64,000 bases of DNA from NCBI GenBank assembly GCA_019057815.1, contig JAHLWR010000016.1:21959-85958 (forward strand). Reading direction: 5' to 3'. The notes beneath the pieces are model-generated. The model was not told where the DNA came from and searched no databases. It was given only the letters and a program-made list of their open reading frames with translations. This document shows positions 37,583 through 47,553 of this stretch, in pieces (the stretch's first letter is position 1; each line of letters opens with the position of its first letter). The stretch is from Candidatus Heimdallarchaeota archaeon (GTDB taxonomy: Archaea; Asgardarchaeota; Heimdallarchaeia; Heimdallarchaeales; Heimdallarchaeaceae). The position numbers and the translations under genes were made by a program.

Positions 37583-38104
37583 ATGATAAGTAGAAATTAC
37601 AAAATCTGTTTAGTTGGAGATCCAGGCGTTGGGAAAACGTCTTTAGCTCTCAGACAAGCTCATGGTACATTTCCTACTTCACATCACCCTACTCTGGGAA
37701 TTAATTTTGTTATTTGGAACACTATTAAAGATAACATCAGAATCAAATTAATAATCGCAGATTCAGGTTCTCAAGAACGCTTTTTATCTGTTTTACCCAC
37801 TTATTTCAAAAACTCACTTGCAGCTGCAGTAATTTATGATATTTCAAAAAAAGAGACTTTTATAAATTTGGATAATTGGATTAAAATTTTAAGTGAAAGT
37901 GTTAGCCAAATACCCTTTATTTTGATAGGTAACAAAAGTGACAAGAAATCAAAAAGAGAAGTTACGCCAGAGGAAGGAAAAAGATTTGCAGAGAAACACA
38001 AAACTGAGTATTTTGAAGTCTCAGCAAAGGAAAAGACCAATATGCGAGAAATGTTCTCAACAATAATAGAAATTGTTATGGAGAGAGACAAATCATTGGA
38101 ATGA
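37583..38104 (+). CDS. Ras/Rab-like small GTPase
   Basis: 173 aa, all five G motifs present: G1 GDPGVGKTS (residues 12-20), G2 Thr in HPTLGINF, G3 ADSGSQER in place of DTAGQE, G4 GNKSDKK and G5 VSAKEK. There is no C-terminal Cys for prenylation. Eukaryote-like small GTPases of this kind are an Asgard hallmark. The G3 Gln is retained, so hydrolysis is likely. Two unknown genes follow on the same strand and may be linked to it. Confidence 0.9.
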   Translation: MISRNYKICLVGDPGVGKTSLALRQAHGTFPTSHHPTLGINFVIWNTIKDNIRIKLIIADSGSQERFLSVLPTYFKNSLAAAVIYDISKKETFINLDNWIKILSESVSQIPFILIGNKSDKKSKREVTPEEGKRFAEKHKTEYFEVSAKEKTNMREMFSTIIEIVMERDKSLE

Positions 38105-38159
38105 TTTTTTCTTCAATACAATGGAATAGCTTTTTATTTATTTTAAACTATTATAATGT

Positions 38160-39248
38160 GTGACAGATTCAAAGTCAAAGTACAACATAATTATCTTGAA
38201 TATTGACTCATCGGAAGAACATTTACCGTTTAGAAGTATTTTCAACTGTGGAGAAGGAGAAGAAGTAACAGATTTAAGAGATGGTAAAGAACAAGACATT
38301 TCAGAGTATTTTGAGGATGAATATCTCCAATTAGAAGCAGTTAAGTATGCGAATTATGATAAAAATAACGAACTATTAAAACTATTTTTCTATCAATTCA
38401 TAAGTAATCACAATTCTGTGTTTCTTTTGAATTTCTTTAGCAGTAATTATTCAGATTTATGTATAAATAAAACAAAAGAGGAGCTAGATTTTATTTGTAA
38501 ATCTGTAAATGGTCTTTTCAAGCGTTTAGAAGACCAAAAATACGAAAGGATTATAAGTAAAAATGATCAATTAGAAATTTTAAATGAGAATTTGAGCAAA
38601 TTATGCAAATATTATCAGTGGCAACTTTTTGAAGAACAAAATCTTAGGGGGAGTGATGAGAATGATGCTCCAACTCCTATGATTTCACAAGTTATCTTCC
38701 TAAATTGTACCTTAAAAGAAGATAATAGGAACCTAATACAACTTGAGTTTAATGAAGTTTCCTTTGTTTATCCTGAAGTTTTAAACCATCCGACCTACAA
38801 AGGCATAATAATCCCATACAAGTGTCTAAAACAAATACAGAAGAGTTTCATGTCTAGTAACCTTTTTTCTACTGTGAAACTTGCTAATTTCTCTTTTTTT
38901 GAAGATTTAATTTCAGTTCCTGATACTGCATATTTTAAGTCACCCGAAACTAGTGATAAGATTAAAATTGTCTTCGATTATCATTTCCATGGTGAAGATA
39001 GTTTACTTATCTCTGCATACTTTATTGATTCAAGAATTTCTGATAGTTCATTACTTAATTCTCGTGAATTACCTCAGATTAGAAGAAATATATCAGCATA
39101 TTTGGAAACAGATGGCGATTTAGAGAACGCAATAGTGAATTCAGCGTTTAGGAATTGGTACAAGGTTTTGAGAGTAAGAACTGAGGACATAGAAAAAGAT
39201 CATGGTTTGGATCGAATAGTTGAAGACAAAAAGGTGGATAACTTATGA
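38160..39248 (+). CDS. Hypothetical protein next to small GTPase
   Basis: 362 aa, acidic, no TM helix. The first 140 residues are mostly helical; residues about 180-330 alternate strands and helices (ISQVIFLNCTLKED, then IKIVFDYHFHGEDSLLISAYFID). No known domain is recognised. It starts at a GTG. Its stop overlaps the next ATG by four bases, so both are translated as a unit. Confidence 0.5.
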   Translation: MTDSKSKYNIIILNIDSSEEHLPFRSIFNCGEGEEVTDLRDGKEQDISEYFEDEYLQLEAVKYANYDKNNELLKLFFYQFISNHNSVFLLNFFSSNYSDLCINKTKEELDFICKSVNGLFKRLEDQKYERIISKNDQLEILNENLSKLCKYYQWQLFEEQNLRGSDENDAPTPMISQVIFLNCTLKEDNRNLIQLEFNEVSFVYPEVLNHPTYKGIIIPYKCLKQIQKSFMSSNLFSTVKLANFSFFEDLISVPDTAYFKSPETSDKIKIVFDYHFHGEDSLLISAYFIDSRISDSSLLNSRELPQIRRNISAYLETDGDLENAIVNSAFRNWYKVLRVRTEDIEKDHGLDRIVEDKKVDNL

Positions 39249-40531
39249 ATCACGTGATTAATCAAATTTCGGATATTGTATACTCACCTGAAGGCATATT
39301 TGATAAAGTCAATCAATTTAAGACTCTATTTAATTACTTTAATGCAAACTACAGAGATTTCATCATGAATCAACCGACTTTCTTGAGTGAAATTCGCAAG
39401 AAATTAAAAATGGAAATAGGTTTCCTCTCTCCTCAGAAAAAAGAGATATGTTTAGCGGTTTATGGTATTTTACTAACTGAGGATCTAATAGATAAATATA
39501 GCGAGTTCCATTATGCTGAAGATATCTCAACCTTATTGGATGCAACAAATAAAAAGAATATATGTACAGAAGACGAATTTGTAGGTTTGCTAACATCATT
39601 TACTCATTGCATCAAGATGTCAACAAAAGCACTTGATGTTATATTAGAAAATCTTTGTCTTATCAAAATAAAGGAAAAAGATAGAGATCTAATTGAAATG
39701 CTTTTAATTAAAAACAATTTCTTACCTGCTCTATCTGAAGCTTGTTTAGAATTTGAAGTAGGTGAATTTCAAGTAGATTTACGATTTATCACCGCAATAT
39801 TCGCATATTTAATAGAAAAAAAAGTTCTAACTGATAGCTCTGATAAAAAATTGAAATCTATTAGTTATCATTATAACGTAATCAAATCAAAATATCCGCT
39901 ATCTGAAGGGGAGGATTTATTTTATGATTTAATAAGGACACAGCTAGTCGTTCCATATTACACCGAAATTGAAAAGTTCATTCTTCCAAAAATCGAATCA
40001 CTTTCACTAAAACAATCATTAAGTAAAATTGATAATCAAGAGGAAATTGGAGAAATAACTTCTGATGTTGAAAAATCAGAAATTCATCCAATTATAACTT
40101 TTGTTTCAGGGATAGTAGAAGAAGTGCTATATCAAAATCAAACTGTAAACAGTGCTAAGAAGCAACACATTGAAAGAAATATTGCATATCTACTAAAGAA
40201 AGGTTCAACAGAGAATGAGACTTTTACCAGTTCGACTCTTAGTAGTGGAGTACTTATTGAAATTATAGATATTTGGTTTATCATATTTTCAATATACCCT
40301 CAACTTGTTTTACATTTAGTTAATCTACATGATTATGCAGATTTTACAGAAAACCCTGAAAATTACCTTCAAACAAATCGTAGAAAAATTATGCAGCAGC
40401 TTAATATTAAATTTAGAAAATATATTAGTGTCGATGAAATGAGCATAGATAATATTGCTAAAGCATTTGCTAAAATATTGATAGAAATTTTATCAAATCC
40501 TACAATTAAAACCATTGATTTCCAAAAATAA
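39245..40531 (+). CDS. Hypothetical all-helical protein
   Basis: 428 aa, almost entirely helical and acidic, with no signal, TM helix or recognised motif. Helical solenoids of this size are common GTPase or scaffold partners, but this is only a guess. It overlaps the preceding gene by four bases and lies 1.1 kb after the small GTPase gene. Confidence 0.5.
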   Translation: MNHVINQISDIVYSPEGIFDKVNQFKTLFNYFNANYRDFIMNQPTFLSEIRKKLKMEIGFLSPQKKEICLAVYGILLTEDLIDKYSEFHYAEDISTLLDATNKKNICTEDEFVGLLTSFTHCIKMSTKALDVILENLCLIKIKEKDRDLIEMLLIKNNFLPALSEACLEFEVGEFQVDLRFITAIFAYLIEKKVLTDSSDKKLKSISYHYNVIKSKYPLSEGEDLFYDLIRTQLVVPYYTEIEKFILPKIESLSLKQSLSKIDNQEEIGEITSDVEKSEIHPIITFVSGIVEEVLYQNQTVNSAKKQHIERNIAYLLKKGSTENETFTSSTLSSGVLIEIIDIWFIIFSIYPQLVLHLVNLHDYADFTENPENYLQTNRRKIMQQLNIKFRKYISVDEMSIDNIAKAFAKILIEILSNPTIKTIDFQK

Positions 40532-40591
40532 AATGGCTATTGTTTCTTAGAGCACAAAACTTATTGAAATGTTCGAATATATCACTTGAAG

Positions 40592-41440
40592 ATGATTCAA
40601 TCTGAGATAGAATTTAGAGAACTTACACATTACTCAGATTTCTGTGAAGTTGAAGATATACAACGCGATGCGTGGGGAATGTCTAATATTGAAATTGTCC
40701 CTAAAAGATTGATGTTTGCAACATGCAGAAGTGGAGGAGTAGCCATTGGTTGTTTCTCCAACAATATGATAGGCTACTGCTGGGGATGGGTAGGTAAGAC
40801 AGATAAACATGATGTGTTCCTTTATTCCCATCACAATGCTGTGAGAAAAACATTCCAAAATCAAGGTATAGGCCATTTACTTAAACTTCAACAAAGAGAA
40901 TGGAGTATACAGAGTAATTTTAAGATGATAAACTGGACATTTGACCCCCTTCAATCTAAAAACTGTTATTTAAATTTTCATAAGCTAGGAGTGATATGTA
41001 ATACTTATTATTCAAATTACTGGGGACCAATGCATGATGCTGAGAATGTTGGGATGGATACTGACCGTTTTTATTGCAATTGGATTCTGAAGTCTGATAG
41101 GGTAAAACAAAGACTAGATCAAAAAGTTGAGCATTTTGATGAGGAGATACTAAATCCTTCAAATCATACAATTAATACAGATATTAGAGGTGACCATTTG
41201 ATAATTAACAAAATTAATTTGAATCTTATTTCACGGACGTTAATAGTTGAAATACCATCTAACATTAATTTTATGAAAAAACACAATCTAGATTTAGTAG
41301 TTGAATGGAGAGAAAAAACAAGAAAGGTTTTTCAAACCTATTTCAAAAAGGGTTATGCTGTAACTGACTTTGTCTTGAAGAGAGACGGTACTAATATTCT
41401 AAAGACCTTTCATATCTTGACAAAAAATGGTGATTTCTAG
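40592..41440 (+). CDS. GNAT-type N-acyltransferase partner of NSAR
   Basis: About 282 aa. A GNAT core is visible: FATCRSGGVAIGCF (beta), RKTFQNQGIGHLLKLQQRE (acetyl-CoA loop, Q-x2-G-x-G) and TFDPLQSKNCYLNFHKLGV. It resembles predicted acetyltransferases of COG3375, which stand beside NSAR/OSBS genes and in studied bacteria N-succinylate amino acids. Its stop overlaps the GTG of the next gene, so they are coupled. ATG 40592 is chosen over a TTG at 40586. Confidence 0.7.
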   Translation: MIQSEIEFRELTHYSDFCEVEDIQRDAWGMSNIEIVPKRLMFATCRSGGVAIGCFSNNMIGYCWGWVGKTDKHDVFLYSHHNAVRKTFQNQGIGHLLKLQQREWSIQSNFKMINWTFDPLQSKNCYLNFHKLGVICNTYYSNYWGPMHDAENVGMDTDRFYCNWILKSDRVKQRLDQKVEHFDEEILNPSNHTINTDIRGDHLIINKINLNLISRTLIVEIPSNINFMKKHNLDLVVEWREKTRKVFQTYFKKGYAVTDFVLKRDGTNILKTFHILTKNGDF

Positions 41441-42546
41441 TGAAAATTGATTATGCAACGTTTTATACTGTGAAAATGGTATTGAAAAACCCATTCAGAA
41501 CAAGTTTTGGAATTATGCAAGAACGAGAAATACTTTTGATATGTTTGCAATCAGGTGATTTTAAGGGTTGGGGAGAATGTATAACTGAAAAAGGGCCTTG
41601 GTATTCATCAGAGACTACAGACTCGTGTATTCATATTATTACAAAGTTTATCATACCTTTGTTAAAAGGGAGTAATATTGAGCATCCAACCGACTACCCT
41701 CCTCTAGTAAAAAGAATTCGAGGTAATCAAATGGCAAAGGCTTGTATTGAGGATGCCCTTTGGGATCTTTATGGGAAGATTGAAGAGAAATGCCTCAAGA
41801 CACTGATTGGTGGAGAAAAACAATATATAGAAGCTGGTATTTCTCTAGGGATTCAGAAAGATTTCTCAATTTTATTAAGCAAAATCAATGATGCTTTAGA
41901 ACAAGGATATCAAAGAATTAAGATTAAAATTGAACCAGGATGGGATGTTGATATTGTCAAACAAATCAGGGATAATTATCCTGAGATAAAATTGATGGTT
42001 GATGCTAATAGCGCTTATAGACTAAAAGATAAAGATATTTTCCATGCATTGGATCGATTTAATTTAATGATGATTGAACAACCTTTGCAGTATTATGATA
42101 TCATTGATCACGCTGCTCTTCAAAAAGAGATTCAGACACCCATTTGTTTAGATGAATCGATAAAAAGTGTTGATGACGCTAGAACTGCAGTTGAGTTAGA
42201 TGCCACTAGAATAATCAATGTCAAACCTTCACGTGTATCTGGTATCACTGAAACACTGAAGATTCATGAACTAGCTAAATTAGTAAGTATCCCTTTATGG
42301 TGCGGAGGCATGTTGGAAGCAGGTATAGGCCGAGCGAAAAATATAGCAGTTGCAAGTTTATCATCGTTCAAATTACCAAATGATTTAAGCGAAAGTTCCA
42401 GATATTACACTGAATTCATAATCAAGCAACCCTTTAAAATGAACAAAGAGGGTTTCATTCGAGTACCTGAAGAATTCCCAGGTTTAGGAGTGCAGGTTGA
42501 TGAAGAAAAAATAAAACAATTATCCAATGAAAAAATGGAGATTTAA
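41440..42546 (+). CDS. Enolase-superfamily NSAR/OSBS-like enzyme
   Basis: 368 aa with the muconate-lactonising subgroup core: the K-x-K motif in RIKIKIEPGWD, metal ligands in LMVDANSAY, MIEQPLQ and CLDESIKS, the second catalytic Lys in NVKPSRVSG, and WCGGMLEAGIGRA. These are the residues of N-succinylamino acid racemase / o-succinylbenzoate synthase. Paired with a GNAT and without menaquinone genes nearby, racemisation of N-succinyl amino acids is likelier than menaquinone synthesis. Confidence 0.85.
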   Translation: MKIDYATFYTVKMVLKNPFRTSFGIMQEREILLICLQSGDFKGWGECITEKGPWYSSETTDSCIHIITKFIIPLLKGSNIEHPTDYPPLVKRIRGNQMAKACIEDALWDLYGKIEEKCLKTLIGGEKQYIEAGISLGIQKDFSILLSKINDALEQGYQRIKIKIEPGWDVDIVKQIRDNYPEIKLMVDANSAYRLKDKDIFHALDRFNLMMIEQPLQYYDIIDHAALQKEIQTPICLDESIKSVDDARTAVELDATRIINVKPSRVSGITETLKIHELAKLVSIPLWCGGMLEAGIGRAKNIAVASLSSFKLPNDLSESSRYYTEFIIKQPFKMNKEGFIRVPEEFPGLGVQVDEEKIKQLSNEKMEI

Positions 42547-42576
42547 GAAAAGAAAAAGATTTAAGAAAATAAGCAA

Positions 42577-43458
42577 TTATCCAACAATTTCTAATTCTTC
42601 ATTGAAAGAGGGACTTAAAGTTGCCACTACTGAACCTTTTCCAAGGGTATTGATCATCATTGGAACCATAGGCCATTGGTAGATGTTTTTGATATTTCTT
42701 ACTTTTACAATCTCTTCTTCTAGTTTTTTCAGTAATTTAGGTGCTTCTGCGCCAGTCATGAATAAATCATAAACTATTTTTTCATCAGTTTTTTCAATTA
42801 TATTAGAGATTATTTTTTTGACTGCTCCTTTGAATCCCATTCCTCCTCCTAGACTTGTCACTCCTTTTTCATAATTGATTTCAAACATAGGTTTAAGTCT
42901 CATTAGAGTAGACATAATTGTGATACCAGCACCTTTTTTCACTCTTCCTGTCTTGAAAAGAGTTTCAAAACTTTCAGAGAATCCAGCACAATAAATTTTG
43001 TGTTTCTCAGATTCTATATGTTCTATGATTTCTTTAACATTTTTTCCTTTCTTGACAATGTCAAGAGCTATTAAGGTTATCATTCCTTGAGGGGGTCCCA
43101 TTATCTCACAGTCATAAACTGTGAGTTTAGCCTTCTTAATTTTCTTTGCAGCAATATTGGCTGCATTTAATGCTTGAGAGATATTAGTGCCAAGACATAT
43201 ATGGAGAATCTCATCATATCCATCAGCTTCAGCTTTCTGGAAAACATCAAGGTAATCTTGTGGACTTGGTAGACTAGAAGTAGGATATGGATCAATATCT
43301 TTAACTTCATTCATAAACTTCTCCCGATCTATCTCAGAATAATCTTTAACATGTTTACCATCTATCAACAAATAGAATTCAACAAAGCCAATATTCTCTT
43401 TTATCATCATTTCCATTGGAATACATGTAGTTATATCAGTAATGATTTTTACTTTCAT
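42577..43458 (-). CDS. DegV family fatty-acid-binding protein, second copy
   Basis: 293 aa. It has KIITDITTCIP, the P-T-S-S-L-P-S-P loop, LGTNISQALNAANIA and a closing NTLGKGSVVATLSP segment. It is a distant paralog of the DegV at 4.0 kb, with little identity beyond the motifs. It converges with the NSAR gene. Ligand and partner kinase are unknown. Confidence 0.85.
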   Translation of the reverse strand: MKVKIITDITTCIPMEMMIKENIGFVEFYLLIDGKHVKDYSEIDREKFMNEVKDIDPYPTSSLPSPQDYLDVFQKAEADGYDEILHICLGTNISQALNAANIAAKKIKKAKLTVYDCEIMGPPQGMITLIALDIVKKGKNVKEIIEHIESEKHKIYCAGFSESFETLFKTGRVKKGAGITIMSTLMRLKPMFEINYEKGVTSLGGGMGFKGAVKKIISNIIEKTDEKIVYDLFMTGAEAPKLLKKLEEEIVKVRNIKNIYQWPMVPMMINTLGKGSVVATLSPSFNEELEIVG

Positions 43459-43550
43459 AATTAATTCTCAAACAAAACAGCTATTTAAATGATTTCACAA
43501 AACGTAAGCAAAATAATTGTTAAAATCAAGAAAAAGTGTGTTGTTTGTCT

Positions 43551-44549
43551 TTAATCTGGTGTTAGAGCCCATAACAAAGCCTCTAGCATCTTTGATTTAA
43601 ATTCTGAAACACCTGTGTAACTTGCAGAAAAATAAGGCAACCCATGTATTTTTTCTTGTAATCCTACGAAGAAATCTGCATACTTCTTACTTGCATCTTC
43701 TAGATTCTCTGGAAGAGACATTATAGTAGCAATCTTTGGAGAAGATTCCAAGTCTGATAAAAGATCATAGATGTACTTGTATTTTCCAGTATCAATATTT
43801 ACAAGAAAAATTAACGCTTTTTGCTTTGCTATAAACTCCTTGGTTAGCGAAGTATTGGTTACAAGAGTTAGTTTAGTTGTTGATGTTTTGATATAAGCTT
43901 CTTCTACTTTATAGACAGACTCTTCATATGGAAGTGAAGATAGTAATATTGTGAAATAGTTTCTAACTAATTCAGTATACTCTATCGGATAAATAACAGA
44001 GTAATTTAATTCTTTTTCTTCCCTTTTGTCAGGTTTTTGCTGAAGAAAAGTAATTATCTGTCCTGATAATTGTTCTGCTTGCTTTTGATTCAATAATCTC
44101 GTGACAATACTATTATACTCTTTTATGATTTCTGTAAGAAATTTGTCGCTAACCTGCTTAATTTCGTAAATTTTCCTAAATCTGTAAACTAAGCTTTTAG
44201 CAAGTTCTTCCCTAAAATCGTCTATTTTTGAGACCATTTCAGGAACTAACATCAACAGAAGTCCTATAGTTTTGTGTTTCATTCTCTTATCTTGAACAGT
44301 TTTATCATCTACCATGAATGAGTATGCATATTGAACGAAACCAGAAGAAAATGCGAAGGGAAAGGGACCGTAAAGCTCAGAAGTCATATCATCTAACGTA
44401 ACCATTCCTTGAAAGACTAAGGAATAAGTCATAGTTCCAGAAAATCTAAATTTGTCAACAGTGGTTTCATCGAAATGGACGTCTTGGTCTGCAACCATTT
44501 TTGACAGAGTTGGACCAATATCTTCCAATTTGAACAAACAGATTAGCAT
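43551..44549 (-). CDS. Asgard-type protein with longin-like N-terminus
   Basis: 332 aa, soluble. The first 120 residues (SGTMTYSLVFQGMVTLDD, then ELYGPFPFAFSSGFVQYAYSFMV and TIGLLLMLVP) look like a longin-type domain. The C-terminal part (TTKLTLVTNTSLTKEFI, ALIFLVNIDTG, KIATIMSLPENLED) looks like a GTPase-like fold without P-loop. The layout matches the protein at 6.6-7.7 kb, suggesting one family. Fold calls are by eye. Confidence 0.45.
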   Translation of the reverse strand: MLICLFKLEDIGPTLSKMVADQDVHFDETTVDKFRFSGTMTYSLVFQGMVTLDDMTSELYGPFPFAFSSGFVQYAYSFMVDDKTVQDKRMKHKTIGLLLMLVPEMVSKIDDFREELAKSLVYRFRKIYEIKQVSDKFLTEIIKEYNSIVTRLLNQKQAEQLSGQIITFLQQKPDKREEKELNYSVIYPIEYTELVRNYFTILLSSLPYEESVYKVEEAYIKTSTTKLTLVTNTSLTKEFIAKQKALIFLVNIDTGKYKYIYDLLSDLESSPKIATIMSLPENLEDASKKYADFFVGLQEKIHGLPYFSASYTGVSEFKSKMLEALLWALTPD

Positions 44550-44619
44550 AATACAAGATTAGATTTATGACTTTAAAATTTTTTTATGAGAAATATGATT
44601 GGATTCTTAGTGATTCTAG

Positions 44620-47325
44620 TTAAGTATTTGATTTGTTTTTTGCTGATGAACTCTTAGAAACAGTTTTCTTTGTTTTGGATGTAGGTTTCTTTGAAGTAGA
44701 TTTAGAGGTTGAAGATGGTTTTGTTATCTTTTTGGTTGGAGATTTCTTTGCTATGGGTTTTTTTTCTTCTGATTTTGTCTTGATTTCTTTTTTACTACTA
44801 GTTTTAGTTACTTTCTTAGTTGTAGTTTTTTTCGCTTGGGTTTTTTTTGCAGGTTTCTTAGTTTCTTTTTTAACAATAGGCTTTTTCTCTTTCTTTTCTT
44901 CTTCAACTATTTGCTCTTCTTTCTCATGAGCTTGGACGATATACAATCGCCCATTAACAAGTTCAATTTTTGCAGAGATCTCTTCTTTAAGTATCAAATC
45001 ATAAGTTAATTTCTCTACTTCTTCACTTGATAAGCCAATTCTTTCAGCAAATATATCCAAAGGAATAGATCCTACTTTTGAAAGACTCTCAATATACTTT
45101 TTCTTTAACATCTCGAATTTAATTTTTTCAGGAACATCCCTACCACTCAATATCATCGCTAAAGATTCATATGCTCCATCTTTAAAGGCATCAATTATTT
45201 TCGATATAATGTGTTTTGAAGCCCCATTTATATTGTATTCATCAATTGAATCGCAGAAGAGTTTTAGACTCTTTCCGGACATTTCTCCAATTATAGATAA
45301 ACCTGATATCCATGAATCGAACATAACAACTAATTCTATTATTCTATGCAATATTATCTCATTAGGTTTTTCTGTTTCTATTGCTTCATTGTAAAGTTTA
45401 ATAAGAATTTTGGCTATTATACTCATCATTTGAGGATCATCAGCACTGATTACGTTTAGAAGGCGTCTTAACTTCTCAACTACATTTATTTCATCTGTGT
45501 AAAGGTGCTTGACTATAAATGAGTCAATAATTTCCTCTGCGATTGGTAAAGAGCTATTTATGATTAACATTGAAGTCTTGAGATAATTCAGGAATTCTTT
45601 ATCGTCTATTGTCCACATACATTTATTTAACAGCTCTTCAAGACGTTCTCTGTAGTAGTTTCGTTTGTGTGCTGCGAGAAAAGTCACAATATCAGCTATT
45701 CTTTCTTCAGGTTTAAGTGCTATTACTTTTGCTAGTTTCACTAACAGAAGTTTGAATATCTTGTCAACTAATAGAGGATTGTTTTGTAAAGATAGTAAAT
45801 CAGAAAAAATAACTTCTACTCCCGATGAATTCAAAGATAATGCTCGATCTATAAACGACCCAATTATTTGCTCATCCGCGTCCATCGATTCAAAATCTGT
45901 CCATTCTAACTGATTTATTTGTTCTATTCCAGGAAGAGCAAAGTGTGCATTTTCACTAATAGATATTTCAGATTCAGGAAGGCTTTGGTTTTCAGTAACG
46001 CTTTCTTTAGGAGGAGGAGCAGGAATCGTATCTATATCTTTTGTTTCTTTAATGATGTCCATTTCAAACTCGTCAGTTAGACTTTCATCTACAATTTCAC
46101 TCAAGACAATATCTTCTCTTGAATCTTGCACAGTTACCTTAGAAGCGCTCTCTTCTAAATTAAATTGTTCTAATAGTTCTTCTTCTTTTACTCGTTCTTG
46201 TTCACTGATGTCTTCCGACAAACTTTCAGGTTCACCCAGTAGGTCTTCAACTTGATCATCTGATTCTCTTTGTCTAAATAAATTAACTAATTTGTCAGCA
46301 ACACCTTCTCTTCGCTTTCTGGGCTCTATACTAATTGATTCCAATGATACTCCTACAGTCTTCAAAATAGTTTCGAAAAACTCTTGAGATTGTTGATTTT
46401 CAACATCTAATTCTTCTATTATTACACGAATACCAGCTTCTCGTAATTTAGAAACAAGCTCTGTGTTCTTCTTTTCTATTATTATTGTGTCTACAGTCTC
46501 TTTTATCAATTCAACAATATTAATCAAGCTAGATTCAAAATTCATTTTGTTTAAAATAGCTTTTTCATAGACACTTAACTTTTCCTCAACCCAGAATGGA
46601 GATAAGAACACAATTTCACCAGTTGTTCTTTTAAGTGCTTCGCAAAAGCTTTCAGATTGAAATAAAATATATAAAGATACTAAGTCAGTTGGAACAATTA
46701 TAACAGCTGTTGCATTAATAATTCTCTTTGAAGCTTCACTGCAGAGTCTCATTTTTTCTATTTGCTCTATATCGATAATACCTGTTATCTTTTCTAACTC
46801 AGCTTCGATTGATTTAGAATTAACTTTCCCATCCTGTTTTCGAATTTCTATTTCTTTACCGATTAAGAACTGTCTAACAGGTATCTCTACATCACCATTT
46901 TTCATGTGCAGTATTCTTATTTCATCAAATATAGGAAAAATGAAATCTTCATCGAATACTGCTTTTGTGATTTCTCTCCAAGCTTTCAAGTAATTGTCAT
47001 TTCCTTGTTTGATATCTGTTGCAAAACGAGAAATCAAATAATTCAAGGTTGATAATTGTAAAGGGTTATAAAAATCGAAATATTGACCTAAAGCTTCGAA
47101 AACACCAAGAGATTCGATGTTGAGTTTAGCTTTTATTTCAATCAGACTTGTAAACTCGATGTGATATCTTAATATTTTTGAGGGGTCAGAATGGTGAATT
47201 AAAAAGTCACTAGAATTATTTGCAATCATAGAAAGTGCAATATCCCCTTTATGCAAAAGTTGTTCAACAAAGGGGCTTGTTCGAAACCCTACATTCACAA
47301 CTGCAATTTCCTGTTCTGATGACAT
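44620..47325 (-). CDS. Large CofD-like fusion with PCI-like winged helix and Lys-rich tail
   Basis: 901 aa. Residues about 1-330 follow the outline of CofD/UPF0052 2-phospho-L-lactate transferase: an early strand-loop, IIPVRQ-like central part, ATAVIIVPTDLVSLYILFQ, GEIVFLSPFW and INIVELIKETVDTIII. Key residues are changed, so it may be inactive. A long acidic linker and a helical repeat region (about 500-750) follow, then a winged helix (LDIFAERIGLSSEEVEKLTYDLIL) and a histone H1-like tail rich in Lys, Thr and Ser. No such fusion is known to me. Confidence 0.5.
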   Translation of the reverse strand: MSSEQEIAVVNVGFRTSPFVEQLLHKGDIALSMIANNSSDFLIHHSDPSKILRYHIEFTSLIEIKAKLNIESLGVFEALGQYFDFYNPLQLSTLNYLISRFATDIKQGNDNYLKAWREITKAVFDEDFIFPIFDEIRILHMKNGDVEIPVRQFLIGKEIEIRKQDGKVNSKSIEAELEKITGIIDIEQIEKMRLCSEASKRIINATAVIIVPTDLVSLYILFQSESFCEALKRTTGEIVFLSPFWVEEKLSVYEKAILNKMNFESSLINIVELIKETVDTIIIEKKNTELVSKLREAGIRVIIEELDVENQQSQEFFETILKTVGVSLESISIEPRKRREGVADKLVNLFRQRESDDQVEDLLGEPESLSEDISEQERVKEEELLEQFNLEESASKVTVQDSREDIVLSEIVDESLTDEFEMDIIKETKDIDTIPAPPPKESVTENQSLPESEISISENAHFALPGIEQINQLEWTDFESMDADEQIIGSFIDRALSLNSSGVEVIFSDLLSLQNNPLLVDKIFKLLLVKLAKVIALKPEERIADIVTFLAAHKRNYYRERLEELLNKCMWTIDDKEFLNYLKTSMLIINSSLPIAEEIIDSFIVKHLYTDEINVVEKLRRLLNVISADDPQMMSIIAKILIKLYNEAIETEKPNEIILHRIIELVVMFDSWISGLSIIGEMSGKSLKLFCDSIDEYNINGASKHIISKIIDAFKDGAYESLAMILSGRDVPEKIKFEMLKKKYIESLSKVGSIPLDIFAERIGLSSEEVEKLTYDLILKEEISAKIELVNGRLYIVQAHEKEEQIVEEEKKEKKPIVKKETKKPAKKTQAKKTTTKKVTKTSSKKEIKTKSEEKKPIAKKSPTKKITKPSSTSKSTSKKPTSKTKKTVSKSSSAKNKSNT

Positions 47326-47437
47326 CAATATACCCCTAAGTTAATCAAGCGAAGCTTTTGTGATGTGACTATTACAATGTTAAACTAGATAGAAACTAGA
47401 TAGACTAATTGATAAATATTGTCATAAATTACACACA

Positions 47438-47452
47438 GCTTTTATATAAGAT
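47438..47452 (+). promoter_or_regulatory. TATA-like box upstream of glpD
   Basis: GCTTTTATATAAG lies about 100 nt before the glpD ATG, between glpD and the divergent CofD-like gene. The distance means a leader of about 75 nt if it drives glpD. Confidence 0.35.
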
Positions 47453-47553
47453 TCATAAATCTAAAGCGCTCACAATAAAAAATCAATGATAATTTCACTA
47501 GTTCTATACTTTTCGAAGAAAAACCTTTAAGTTATACTCCTAAAATATAGCTG

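Noticed and set aside
44633..44929. Hydrophobic Phe/Val-rich reading frame on the plus strand
   Set aside because: It is the antisense of the Lys-rich tail of the CofD-like gene.
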